Assembly (NCBI RefSeq): GCF_029227915.1
Contig: NC_079875.1
Span: 9,667,001 to 9,731,000 of the forward strand
Direction: 5' to 3'
DNA: 64,000 bases
DNA from: Hydractinia symbiolongicarpus
Lineage: Eukaryota; Cnidaria; Hydrozoa; Anthoathecata; Hydractiniidae
How positions within the stretch are numbered: position 1 is the stretch's first letter; the number at the start of each line of letters is the position of its first letter. Both the position numbers and the translations under genes were made by a program. The notes below the pieces were generated by a model. The model was not told the DNA's origin. It saw only the letters and a list, made by a program, of their open reading frames with translations, and did not search any database. Positions 11,385 through 21,984 of this stretch are shown here, in pieces.

Positions 11385-12174
11385 ATCCCATCGGCGTGAA
11401 AAGCAACCCTCAATTTTCGGTAATTCCGTAAACCTACAAGTTTCAGATATTTTTACGACCGGAAATCTTTTGTGAATCACGCCATTCGAGTAGTTTTATC
11501 GAGTTCGCGAGAATTTATTTTCGTAAAATCCATCGATTTCGGAGATTTCACGGGAATTTATTTTTCGTGGAAATTTACTAATCCGAGTGAGATGCCAATT
11601 TGACATTAAAGTGCTTTATATTCATACACTTTTAATGCGGAATTTTGGGATACAATTTTGAATGAGATCATGTTTTTGTGTAAATCTTGCGGAAAATCTT
11701 GCTAACTTTTATTTTATAAAACTGCTGAAAATCTTGCTAACTTTTATTTTATAAAACTTTCGCGATTTAAGAAAAATTGTCAAACTCAATTGTAATACAT
11801 TTTTTAGATTTTTAGAAAAAGTTACACGGTTCAAGCATCTTGGTTAAAACGTCTCTTTCATTAACTTTCCACTCATCGCTACTTTCATTGTAATTCATAC
11901 GTTAATATGGTATCCACGTTTTAAAAGGTGCCAGAGAAGAGGCACTTTAAGGGGAGAAACTTTTACGTATTGAAAAAAACGCGAAATTTATGGAATAAAC
12001 TTTTGCGTTTTGCCGCCTCTTCGACAAATTTTACGTGAAAAAACAAGATTTTTTTTCGTAATTTTTATTTTTTTTCTTGCTTTGTTCAACGGGTAATCTT
12101 CAACTTCCTACTTAGAATCAGCTTCGTTATCGGTTTCTCTATCTTCACCAATGTACCAATTAATTTTGCTACTA
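11385..12174. repeat. GCGAAA/TTTATTTTCG-rich dispersed repeat and 35-bp tandem duplication
   Basis: Segments at 11385-11600 and 11930-12060 carry recurring words such as cgcgaaa, gaatttattttcg and aaacttttgcg. The same words occur near 4985-5040, 13805-13975 and 37445-37620. At 11692-11723 and 11727-11758 an identical 32-bp block is duplicated with a 35-bp period. No coding region is seen. Confidence 0.5.
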
Positions 12175-12794
12175 CAGTATTCTGTCCAATTAACGGACAC
12201 TCCAAAAGGCGGACACTTCGGTTATACACCGGCTGTTTTCTGGTCCAAGTCTCATAGAAAACTTTTTAATTAGCGGACACTCAATTAGGGGACACTTTAC
12301 TTGCCGGAAAAAACTTTTTGCACGGAATGGCAACTATAGGCTTTTTTCTCCACAATTAGCGGACAGTCCAAAAAATTTAGAAGCAGCATACAAAAATATT
12401 GAAAAATTGAATAATTTTAAAACTTCTTAAACACTGAAACTTTACAAGAAATGTCGGCTTTTACGGCCTCGATTTTCTTCGCAAACCAGTCAATCAACTT
12501 TTGTCGCCCATATAACTGGTATCCTTTCGTTCATTTAGTTGATATTATGATGTATGCTTGTCTGTTATTCTAAAACAAAGTTTTATTACGTTCAATTTAG
12601 TTGTTTTCTTCTTTTTTCGCGTCTAAGACCAGCACAGTACCCGCTAATTTTTTAAGTTACACATGTCGTATACAAAACCGCTTTTTCTTCAAATCTTAAG
12701 CTTACATAGCAAAACTTTCCAAAACGCGGACACCTCTAATTAGCGGACACTTTGTTCATGCAGCAACGGTGTCCGCTAATTAGAGAGAATACTG
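12175..12794. mobile_element. Tigger-like non-autonomous element with GCGGACAC subterminal repeats
   Basis: The left end CAGTATTCTGTCCAATTAAC and the complement of the right end CAGTATTCTCTCTAATTAGC form an imperfect inverted repeat. The left flank is TA and the right flank CA. The motif attagcggacac recurs inside (about 12280, 12350, 12735) in both subterminal regions. This arrangement is typical of short pogo/Tigger derivatives. It has no transposase. Confidence 0.6.
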
Positions 12795-13440
12795 CACATA
12801 GCGATTTAAATTCTTCTACCGTGTTATATTGAGTTTTTATTAACTGATAGCTATTTTCATCCGGTTAATACGGGAAATCTGTAGCGCTGATTGGATAAAA
12901 AGCCTTAACGAAGCCTTATACAGAATGGTAAAACTTTTAACCTCTTATAAACCATAATGGTAGCTATATGTAAACAAATAACATTGCCAGAGAATCGTGA
13001 AAATATAGCTACATACAAGTACAACCTAATCAGTTTGAACAAAAAACATCCTTCGTAACATCACAAACACTACATCCAACTCATCATCGAGGAATGTTGA
13101 TAATTTCAAAACCATGTTCGATGGTGCACACATAAATAACTGCGTTTTTAATATAAACATTCATCAGCACAGTGCGCAACAAGCAAAAAGACGTCGAATT
13201 TGTGTGATAGACTCTTCTTCTAACGAAGAATAAACTTTGGTTCAAAAAACGTTTAAAAAAGTTTTATTTTTTATTCAATGTTTTCTCTTTGTACATGTCT
13301 TTGAAAAATTGAAACAATGAAATTCTAATTGAACGATTTCTTTTTTTAACAAAACCTGACATTTACAACCTTGTCACAAGTAAATCTTGGAAAATATTCC
13401 TGGTTTCTACAAACATTTGGAAAATAGCATCAGTTAATAA
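12795..13440. other. Spacer, nothing recognised
   Basis: No coding exon with splice support and no clear repeat apart from simple AT tracts. Confidence 0.3.
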
Positions 13441-13580
13441 ATACAATATAAACTGTTTTTGCCTATCTATTCCGACAATTATTACCCTCGGCAGCGTATC
13501 GACCTAACAAGCACGGTCTATACTTTTGACCTCGGGTAATATTGCTTGGTATAGATAGACAAAACAGTTTTATATTGTAT
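13441..13580. mobile_element. Fold-back element (140 bp)
   Basis: The two halves are near-complementary: atacaatataaactgttttt..cctatctat on the left, and the complement of the right end reads atacaatataaaactgtttt..ctatctat. Pairing continues into an attaccctcgg / attacccgagg block, so the arms reach about 50 bp with a short centre. This is a classic fold-back MITE without coding capacity. Confidence 0.6.
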
Positions 13581-15266
13581 TAGTAGAACACAGAGCCTTT
13601 GGCAACCTTTTCAATTTTTTAATGACTTCACTCATAGTCGTGAACACTCCTCCTGAATTCAGCGCAAATTAAAAAAAAAGAAGATAAAGCTGCGACAAGT
13701 AATGCAGGAAATAAAGACATTAGAAAAGATTGTATACGTATTAAATGATAATATCATTCCATGTGCAATAAGTTTTTTAATTTTTTTAATTACAATTTAA
13801 ATTTGTTTGAAAAAGAAATTTTTTTCGCGTGAAAAAACTTTTGCGTTTTGCTGTTTTGAAATTTGTAAAGGCAAAACTTTCGCGAAAGGGGGCCAAAAAC
13901 GCGAAAATCGCTAAAGTTTCTGCCCGCGAAAGTTTCTGGCCGCGAAAGTAGATAAAAAACTGTCGCGAATTTCTTTTATGATTTTCTAATTTTATACATG
14001 CGTGACAAAAGTCACACAAGCAACACAGTTCTTTATCTGGTTTGTGCTTTTCTTTTGAAAATGTACGTCAAATGATCTTGGGTGAATTTATGCGGCATAT
14101 TCTGTCACGGAGCGGCCAATCATGTTCGTCAAAAGACATAATGACCAAAGAAACATCAAGTACTCAGAACTACATAAAAAGAAAATAATTTGTATACTAA
14201 AATATTTAAATTTATAAAGAATATATATCTATAAATAAAGGTTTTAATAATTGCGAAAAAAGTTTCCTTTTTTGCACTAACTCAATTTAAAAAATTGCTT
14301 TTTGGCTTAAAATGTTCTTTTGTCGGTTTGTTCATTTTTCTGTTCTCTTCTCTGTTCCTTCCTGCAATTTTAACAAATTTTGTATACTGAAAAACACCAT
14401 ATATGACCTGGCTGGCGTTTAATCGTGTGGTTGAGTCTAAAAATGCTGGACGCAAACTAAACACGATTAAACGCCCTAGTGTTACTCAACCCAGGGGTCG
14501 AGATTGACCGGCAATGTTTGGTCTGTAAAATTATAAAATACAAAACGAGAAGGGCTTGTTTCGTGACCCAGTTACACAGTGACGAACAACAAAAAATGAA
14601 ACTGTGAGGTGCTTGTGATGGATGTGGACGTGAACCAGTTAATAAACTAGACTGAACCTAGAGTCAATTACAGCTTTCCTTCACTTAAGATTACCCTAAA
14701 GATAATTGGAGTATTTTGCCATCTAATTCTTGCAGTTTAAACGTGTGAACTTTATAGCTTTATAATAGCAGGCTAGCTATAGCTAGCTATTAGCTAAACC
14801 ACATCTTTTCCCGACCTGTGATCCACAGGTTTTTTTATGGATTTTAGGAGATTCAGTTTGTAAACCTGATTTTCTGCCTAAACAAGTAACAAGGTGCAAA
14901 CAAAATAGTATTAGGTTATAAAGGACCGTTTCCCACCATTATTCAACATTTTACACAAATTGAAACAATGTTGATCAATTCAAGATTGTATCATCATATT
15001 TCAAAATCGCTAACAGATCATTTCATGAAACAAACTAAAAATGATCTTAACAAATTGTTTCTGCAAAGAAATTAAATTTAAAATGTGATGAATTTCTTAC
15101 ACATGAAACTATTTTTAAACATTCCTTAAAATTAAACATTTCGATCCTGTTTTCATGATTTTTCAACAATCTATGATGATATTTTCCCTTTCTAAGATTC
15201 TATTTTCATACGATGATCTTTTCTTTTTCTACCATCCTGTTTTGACCTTTATTTCTCAACATTTCT
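13581..15266. other. Repeat-rich spacer, no gene
   Basis: About 13805-13975 belongs to the GCGAAA-rich dispersed repeat (several aaaacttttgcg and gcgaaagtttc words). At 14413-14426 and 14461-14474 the block ggcgtttaatcgtg appears in inverted orientation. Open frames here (13786-14019, 14282-14464, both -) run through these repeats and are not called. Confidence 0.4.
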
Positions 15267-15619
15267 GTGGCGCCATAGATTAGTAGTTATAGCTCATGTA
15301 CTCTGTGTGGGAGACCAGGGTTCGATTCGTCTTGAAGGCGATTCAACATGGACGAGTAAATTTTACCATAGCCCTGGGTTAACCCAAACCATGTGAGGGA
15401 AATGGGGGAGATAGCATACTGTGTGGGCCGTTGGATGTTGCCGGGAGTTGTCTAGTAGAGCACGGGCCCTAATTGGGTCTGCGTAGCTCAAAATGAGCAT
15501 TAAATACTCTAGGACTCTTCATCTAAGCCATAGCCCCTCCTGGAAATAATAGACAGGGTATATCCCTCAATGTTTGTGAGGCTAACCATGTAAAATATGC
15601 ACGTCTGTCTATCTATCTA
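15267..15619 (+). mobile_element. tRNA-derived SINE, longer copy
   Basis: The head is tRNA-like: ggcgccatagattagtagtt with an A-box-like segment, then ggttcgattcg as a B box about 50 bp later. A tRNA-unrelated body follows, and the 3' end is a short (TCTA)n tail. The second copy at 52989-53194 shares the head and the 3' part but lacks about 150 bp of the body. The A and B boxes suggest origin from a pol III transcript. Confidence 0.75.
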
Positions 15620-17741
15620 ACAGCTAAAAGCAAATACTAACACAAAACAAGTATATATGTATATAATAAAAATATTTTATTTTTTACAGAGCTTTATTCG
15701 TTACATACAACTTTAGGTGTTTGGACTGTTTTAAACAATCTACAACAATGTTTTCGCTGTCAGTGATGCCGTTTTGACTAACTTTGAAAGATTCACAGAA
15801 TTCTTTTCACTTTGTTTTGTTTGTTTGTGCAAATATTTATTTATATAATTTGAATTAAAGTTCTTTAGAAATCAGCAATGTGTGATAAACACGTGCATAT
15901 TAGAAGCCATTATGAAATGATTTGAAGTGAAACGAATTTAACAAAGTGTTGAAATGAATTAATTTAATTTTATTGAAAAGATTGGGAAATGATTTTTTGG
16001 AAATTTTTTTTGTCTTTGAAAATCGTATAAAGATCGTTTCAAATAAAATATATATATGAATTAAAATGATTATCTTTGAATGGATCATGGAGATGATACA
16101 TAACTTTCATTAATTACCCAGAATATCTTGCTTCTTTTTTTCCAGTCAAAAGCCTGGCCTTCAAAATTGTATTATACCTTGCTGGCAAAATTGTACCACT
16201 CTGAGTCCCATTGGTCCAGGCCATCTGTGATACATAGATGGGTACGATTTAACTTTATTTTTTAATTGTCAGTGTTTATTCTTAGAAATAAGCCAACCGC
16301 AAGGTATATCAATATTATTGTTTTGCATAAAACGGAACTGGAATACATTTGTTCACCGTAACAGGAACATGTCATTAACATTATGTAATGAGATACGATC
16401 GCAGAAAAGAAAGAGAAATCATAAACAAACAGGTTTTAATTATGTGGTGAAAGAAGATTAACCTATTTAGAATAAATTAAATGGATTCTATTTTATCAGG
16501 CTAATAATTTGTGCAAAATTCCTATTATCTGCATTCAAGTGTTTATGCCATTGAAATCTTTTCCTATTTCAATAGGTATTTGTATATCTGGTATGATTTG
16601 GGCACCATTAGTGATAAGAAATATTCTTTTTTATACTCATCACCTATCCTCATCAAACTTTAAACTTTAAACAGTTTTACATGGTGTAGACAATTGAGCT
16701 ATAGCATTAGTGGTAGTGTTTGGGGTAGCTTATTTTGATATTCAAAGTGTGTATATGTTTTGTAAGGTATGACTTTACGGGGTGTGACATAGTCAAAGTC
16801 TTATGCAGCTTTATACTCATTTCCATCTAATTACTATAAAGACAAATTCATAAGGAGGAAATCTAACATAAAAACCTTACCAGGAGGAGGAGTTATTTAT
16901 ATTTGAAAATTATCACTAATAGAAACTATTCACTGTGAATTTTAAAGAACAGTATCCATCTGCAAAACCAGTGGCAAAGGAGAGCATATAATTATCGGAT
17001 CTGTGGAATAAAACTATCACCCCAAAAACTACCCTAATTGGGGTACCCTATGGTTTCAATTAATCACATTATTTGCCACAATGTTATTTACTGTATAAAT
17101 GCATGTAAAAAGGAGTGCATATAACCTAGTCTAAATAAATTGGTTTCCACAATAGGTAATACACATACTGTAAGAACACCATTAAACAATTTTAACACCT
17201 TTAAAAAAGTCCTCCATCTTACTTCTAATTTGAATCATCTATAATCAACAATACTAACCAGTTACCCTACAATTGCACACAATTTTATATATATCCAAAA
17301 ATGTGACCAAAATAATGTGTGTTTTCTAGAAGCCACTAATGGTACATCACTTTCAAATTCCAGTAAAGGATCACAAGAACAACTGTTCAAAATACTGTTA
17401 AAAAACAAGTTGCTATCATATCCTATAAAAATTTGTCTATAAATATTTTTTTTGCTTGTTTTTTGATTCTCAGGATTTTTAACTTCATGTTTTGATGTTT
17501 ATGCATGGCATTTGTTTAATATAAATTGGGTACTGTGTTTAAAGTTATCAAAGTATGGGGTGTTGTAAATATTTTGAATATATATACATGAATCCTATAC
17601 TTAACATATCATCAGTAATTTAGGACAGTGAGTATTAATAAACAAAGGAAATTTTTCTTGGGTATATATAATATGGAATTTGTCTTCTCTCCTGTTGAAA
17701 AATTTAATATTATATACATTACTTTGCTTTCATATATTCAG
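15620..17741. other. Spacer and ACTR10 upstream region
   Basis: I see no exon with a recognisable protein. The open frame 15900-16088 (-) is low-complexity. The last few hundred bases are the likely promoter or 5'-UTR intron of ACTR10, with the acceptor at 17740-17741. Confidence 0.35.
17740..17741 (+). promoter_or_regulatory. Splice acceptor 15 nt upstream of ACTR10 ATG
   Basis: The tract tttgctttcatatattcag ends at 17741 and is followed within 15 nt by aaaATGG. The open frame continues leftwards to 17628, but that extension (43 residues, no actin similarity) contains this acceptor and is not part of the protein. Confidence 0.65.
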
Positions 17742-17756
17742 GGTATATACCTAAAA

Positions 17757-19043
17757 ATGGCTTTAATGGATCTAATGGGTCTTGGTGCTGATAAGCAAGC
17801 AGTCGTTCTTGACATTGGTACAGAGTTTACTAAAGTTGGTTTTGCTGGCGAACATGCTCCTCGTCACATCATTCGTACTGAAATCAAGAAAATGATAAAT
17901 GGAGAACTTCGATCTGTTAAACTTTTTGATAAGCCAAATCCAAGTGATAGCGAAGCATTTTGTTTGTATAAAGAGTTCTTTCATATGCTTTATTTTAAGT
18001 ATTTGTTAGTTAATCCAAAAGAACGAAGAGTGGTTATATGTGAGTCCATGTTAAAGCCAATTCATATTCGCAACACAATAGCAAGAGTGTTGTTTCGTCA
18101 TTTTGAAGTTGTCTCCATAGTTTTTATTCCAAATCACTTACTTGCCTTATTTGCAGTTGGAATACAAACAGGACTGGTAATCGATTGTGGATATACAGAA
18201 ACAACAGTTGTTCCAATATACGAGCAAATTCCTATTCTCACTGCAATGGAGTATATAGATCTTGCTGGAAAGGCTGTGCATGAAAGTATAAACAAGCACA
18301 TAACAGAAAATGCAATAGTAGAAATAAAGGGGGAGGAAAAGTCTGCCAAATCTAATTTAAGTTTGTGTGAATCAGTTTTAGAAGATATTAAAGTGCGTTG
18401 TTGTTTTGTAGGCAGGCATGCTACAGATCTTGTAGCAGTGCCTGTCAGATATCCATTAGGTGGTGACAAAGTTTTACACATTGATGGGAAGTTGCGAGCA
18501 CATGCTATGGATATGTTGTTTGAAGGAAATGAAGAAGACCAAAGTATTGTTACTTTTGTCCTTGACGCCATTTTAAAATGTCCCATTGATTGTCGTAAAG
18601 AGTTAATGCAAAATATTGTTCTTATTGGCGGAAGTGTCATGTCTCCTGGGTTTGACTCGAGGTTGTTTGCAGAGCTGAAATTCCTATTAAGCAGTGATTC
18701 CTACAACAATAGGCTATTTGTTAAAAAGATTACATTTCGCAACTCTCCAGTGCCTGCAAACTATTGTGCTTGGCAGGGTGGTGCACTGTTTGGAGCACTT
18801 GAAATCTTAGGAGATCATTCCATAAGCCGTGAAAGATACCATGTTGATCCGAACATACCAGATTGGTCATCAGTGCTGTCATTAAACAAAGAAGATGTTT
18901 CTAAGAGCTTGTTAGATGATAAATATAAGTGGACAAGTTTAAGAAAATCACTGTCAACAAGCAGTCCAACCACTGTGCCACCTTCAACCAGCGGTGGTAG
19001 TCTTAGCGAAAGGTTGAAAAAGGAACTTGGTTTAAGTAAATAA
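17757..19043 (+). CDS. ACTR10: Actin-related protein 10 (Arp11), dynactin pointed-end subunit
   Basis: Cytoplasmic. In the dynactin complex Arp11 caps the pointed end of the Arp1 filament and helps link dynein to cargo and membranes (family knowledge). The 428-residue product, close to the usual length of about 417, shows the actin-fold signatures in order. Phosphate loop 1 is VVLDIGTEFTKVGFAGE, followed by the ARP10-type RRVVICESML and IPNHLLALFAVG. Phosphate loop 2 is GLVIDCGYTETTVVPI, the adenosine motif is IVLIGGSVMSPGF, and the C-terminal block is NYCAWQGGALFGALEIL. The Ser/Thr-rich tail ends in a short charged helix. The start is chosen at 17757 because the ATG directly follows the acceptor and aligns with the family N-terminus. 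The whole coding region is one exon, which is unusual beside the heavily split HERC1 gene 1.2 kb downstream on the same strand. Confidence 0.95.
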   Translation: MALMDLMGLGADKQAVVLDIGTEFTKVGFAGEHAPRHIIRTEIKKMINGELRSVKLFDKPNPSDSEAFCLYKEFFHMLYFKYLLVNPKERRVVICESMLKPIHIRNTIARVLFRHFEVVSIVFIPNHLLALFAVGIQTGLVIDCGYTETTVVPIYEQIPILTAMEYIDLAGKAVHESINKHITENAIVEIKGEEKSAKSNLSLCESVLEDIKVRCCFVGRHATDLVAVPVRYPLGGDKVLHIDGKLRAHAMDMLFEGNEEDQSIVTFVLDAILKCPIDCRKELMQNIVLIGGSVMSPGFDSRLFAELKFLLSSDSYNNRLFVKKITFRNSPVPANYCAWQGGALFGALEILGDHSISRERYHVDPNIPDWSSVLSLNKEDVSKSLLDDKYKWTSLRKSLSTSSPTTVPPSTSGGSLSERLKKELGLSK

Positions 19044-20267
19044 ATAACTGGTTCGATAAACCCTATTTTAGAATAATTATTTATTATCTGTTACTTTAAT
19101 TTACATCTGAAGATTTTTTAATTATTGTTTTTTCATTGCTATCTTTGTATTTTGCTTTAAGCCTTTTTTGTAAAGCATGAATATATTACTCTAGACAGAT
19201 CTAAGGTTACAATGGCAGGATTAGATTTTAACATCTATTGTCAACTTAGTTTAATAGGAACGAATGTTAAGCTGTCAAACTAGAAGCATATTTCTGATGT
19301 TTAGAGAAGTTGTACGGGTCAGCATGATCTTGAATATTTTTAAAATTAATTGTTTGCTCCTAATCAATACGCAAAATTTAAAAAATTACTTGTTATGAAA
19401 AAAAAATTTTAACAAGCTAAGTAGTTTTTGGGTGACAAAATTTTTTATTTATTTTGAATACGAAATTATATATATAATTGTAGAGAGGAGAAAACAACTA
19501 CCATGTACTGTAATTGGCTAATTTTTGTTTGATACAGTATTTCATCATCATAACTCATGTTGGTGTTGTTAAATAGTTATTTATATTACAGGCTTTTTTT
19601 CAAAAGAGGCGTGTGGTAAAGCTATTGATAGTACATATTAAATGGCAGATTTTATAGAAAGTTCATTAATGTAGCACACCTTAAAAAACACCTACCACCT
19701 GACGGGTGTTTTTTTTGCACACAAAATCTTTCTGAAATAAGCTATATGTATATCGTATACCAAGCTTGTATTTTGCAAATGTACATGCATTAAAATGTTA
19801 CTATTTTAAAAAATCTCAGACGTATAATGTAGACCATCCTGAAAAAGTTGTTTTGTTTTCTGTCGGCGGCCTAATAGGTTTTTTTGTAATAAAAACTGCT
19901 AAAACAATCAGACCTTTTATGCATTTCCAAATTATTTTTTTTAACAGTTTCATGAAGAAATAGGCTTATGTAAAAGCTTTTTCACATATTTGTGGTAAGA
20001 TATGTTCATCCTTCCTACATAGGTTTTTTTACTGTGTTTAAATAAAAATTATTCCAACACTTTAATTGCAAATTTTTTAACAATCCTGCAGACAGGAGAG
20101 GAAAAGTTTGGCATGTGGTGAATCACTTTACCCTTTCTGTGTCCAACAAAACTTTGCAAAATTAATAAACTCAATGTCATTTTCAGATAGTCTATAATTG
20201 TTTTAAAGTAACCTGTGTAAGACAACACCTATTGCCATTGTTCTATATCAAAACACTTTCTTTTTAG
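19044..20267. other. ACTR10 3' flank and HERC1 5' region
   Basis: No gene is visible. A hairpin with 10-bp arms (aaaaaacacc ... ggtgtttttt) lies at 19683-19714. A HERC1 acceptor (ctttctttttag) ends at 20267. Confidence 0.4.
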
Positions 20268-20289
20268 ACAAAAAATACATTAACACGTA

Positions 20290-21984
20290 ATGGAGGAGGA
20301 GGAAGAAACTGTGGATGGAAATGGAGAGTCAGTACCACAGTCTAAAGTTGTACTACCCACCTGCTGGGCTGACTTTGATGTATCCCTTCTCCTGCAAAGA
20401 GATGTTTTAATTGATCCATTTATTAAAGCATGGCCTGTATATTCTGCAATCAAACAGTTTGAAAACAAAGAAGATGAAGAGCAATTATGTAGTGGAGAGT
20501 ATTTCATACCAGATTTTGAAGAAGAGCCTCCTTCATTTGAAATGAAGGAGAAGTTTCTGAAATCGTTGATAGTAAAACAAGCTGTTGACATACGGGAATT
20601 TAATAAGAAGTTACCAACGTCAGTTGCGTTAAATAAACGAATGGTGCTGCTTAAAGTAATACTTCAAACTATTCATGGCAAATATCATAAAATGAAGCCT
20701 AGGAGTAAACTGGTGGTTTCAAGTAAAGACACAAAAGAAAAGGAAGCAATGCGGCCTCAGAAAAGTTTTACTAAGAAAGAGACAGATGTACTTTTAGAAA
20801 TGAGTGTCAAGACCATCATGTCGTTTATTTTTTCCATGATGCGCATATCGTGGTCATCACCTGACATGAATATGAGAATGCTAAGTTCAGATGTTTTGCA
20901 ATCTTGTGCAGACATGCTTACTAGTATTCCTTCGCTTGCCCTTTCTAATAATTCTCGCTTACCTATTGTTGCAAGAAACGGGTTAAACAACGCAACTAAA
21001 TTTTTAGTTGAAATTATTGAATCAAAGGATATTGACACAAAGTCTAAGACCCATGCTTGCTCCATATCTCTTGGTTTGTCAATTCTTCGTGGTGATGTGA
21101 TGCTTTTGTTGGATTGGATTGATGTTTGTTTTCGTACAGCTTTGAAAAAGAAAGATGGTGGAATATCGTCACCATTGTTTTGTCATTGGCTTCATATGTT
21201 GACAGAGGAAGAGGTTTGTTTTGTCTGTATCCTGTTTATATGCTATAGCAGACTGATAAATCACCCTTTGTTGTATAATAAACCCCTCCCTACCCCTGGG
21301 TTTAGGGAGGGTGTGGACGAAGAGTGCCTTTTTAAACAAAAACAAAAAGGGGTAAGATAACTAAAGATATAAGTTGAAATTAGTGTAAAACTATATTCAT
21401 ATTAAAAGAAAAGTTCTGCTAATATAATTTTAGTCATTTTTTCACTGTGACCTGCTTATTCCAACCTGTTTTTATTCTGGAATCAGCTGTTTTTTCTACT
21501 GTTTACAAAAATAAAACGAGGTATTTTAATGTGAACAGAAAATGCTTATGTATCGAGGTGCCTTAATATATACTAAACATAATTATAGAACTGTCGAGCA
21601 ATGTTTGTGCAGCCTAACTAAAATTTTCTTTTAAATCTATCACTATTGATAAATTGTGATACACTATATACTTGATTTCAGAGTTCATTTATTTGCGATC
21701 AGTTTTCATAGAAAAAAACAACTTTAGTCCCTTGCAGGAAACACAGTCTTTTACACAGTACTTTTCAGTAATTTAGGCCATTACAAAAGATTCAGACAAA
21801 TTTACAAGCATAAACTAAATGCGTAAACCAAGATAGCATTGTATGGAGATATGAAACTCTAAAAATTTATGTTAACCGGCATAGTATGTTATGTACATAT
21901 TTTTTTATTTAGGAAAGCAATGAAAATGAATCAGACTTGGAATGTGTAACGTTACCCAAAGCTGCCATGCAAGTGTTCCAAGTG
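20290..21984 (+). CDS. HERC1: HERC1 exons 1-2: N-terminal region
   Basis: Exons 20290-21213 and 21913-21984. The protein starts [14 protein letters not shown], acidic and probably disordered, and continues into a helical region ([20 protein letters not shown], then [15 protein letters not shown]). The donor is placed at 21214 (gag|GTTTGT) because the open frame beyond it becomes low-complexity and the next exon resumes in phase 0 with an acidic [10 protein letters not shown] segment. The N-terminal region is conserved among HERC1 proteins but has no named catalytic role. An alternative donor slightly downstream of 21213 is possible. Confidence 0.8.

Noticed and set aside
15290-15350. A genuine tRNA gene at the SINE head
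   Set aside because: Boxes A and B are present but the acceptor stem and anticodon arm do not close properly, and the body and tail are SINE-like.
17628-17756. 43-residue N-terminal extension of ACTR10
   Set aside because: Contains a splice acceptor and has no actin-family similarity; the ATG at 17757 fits the family start.
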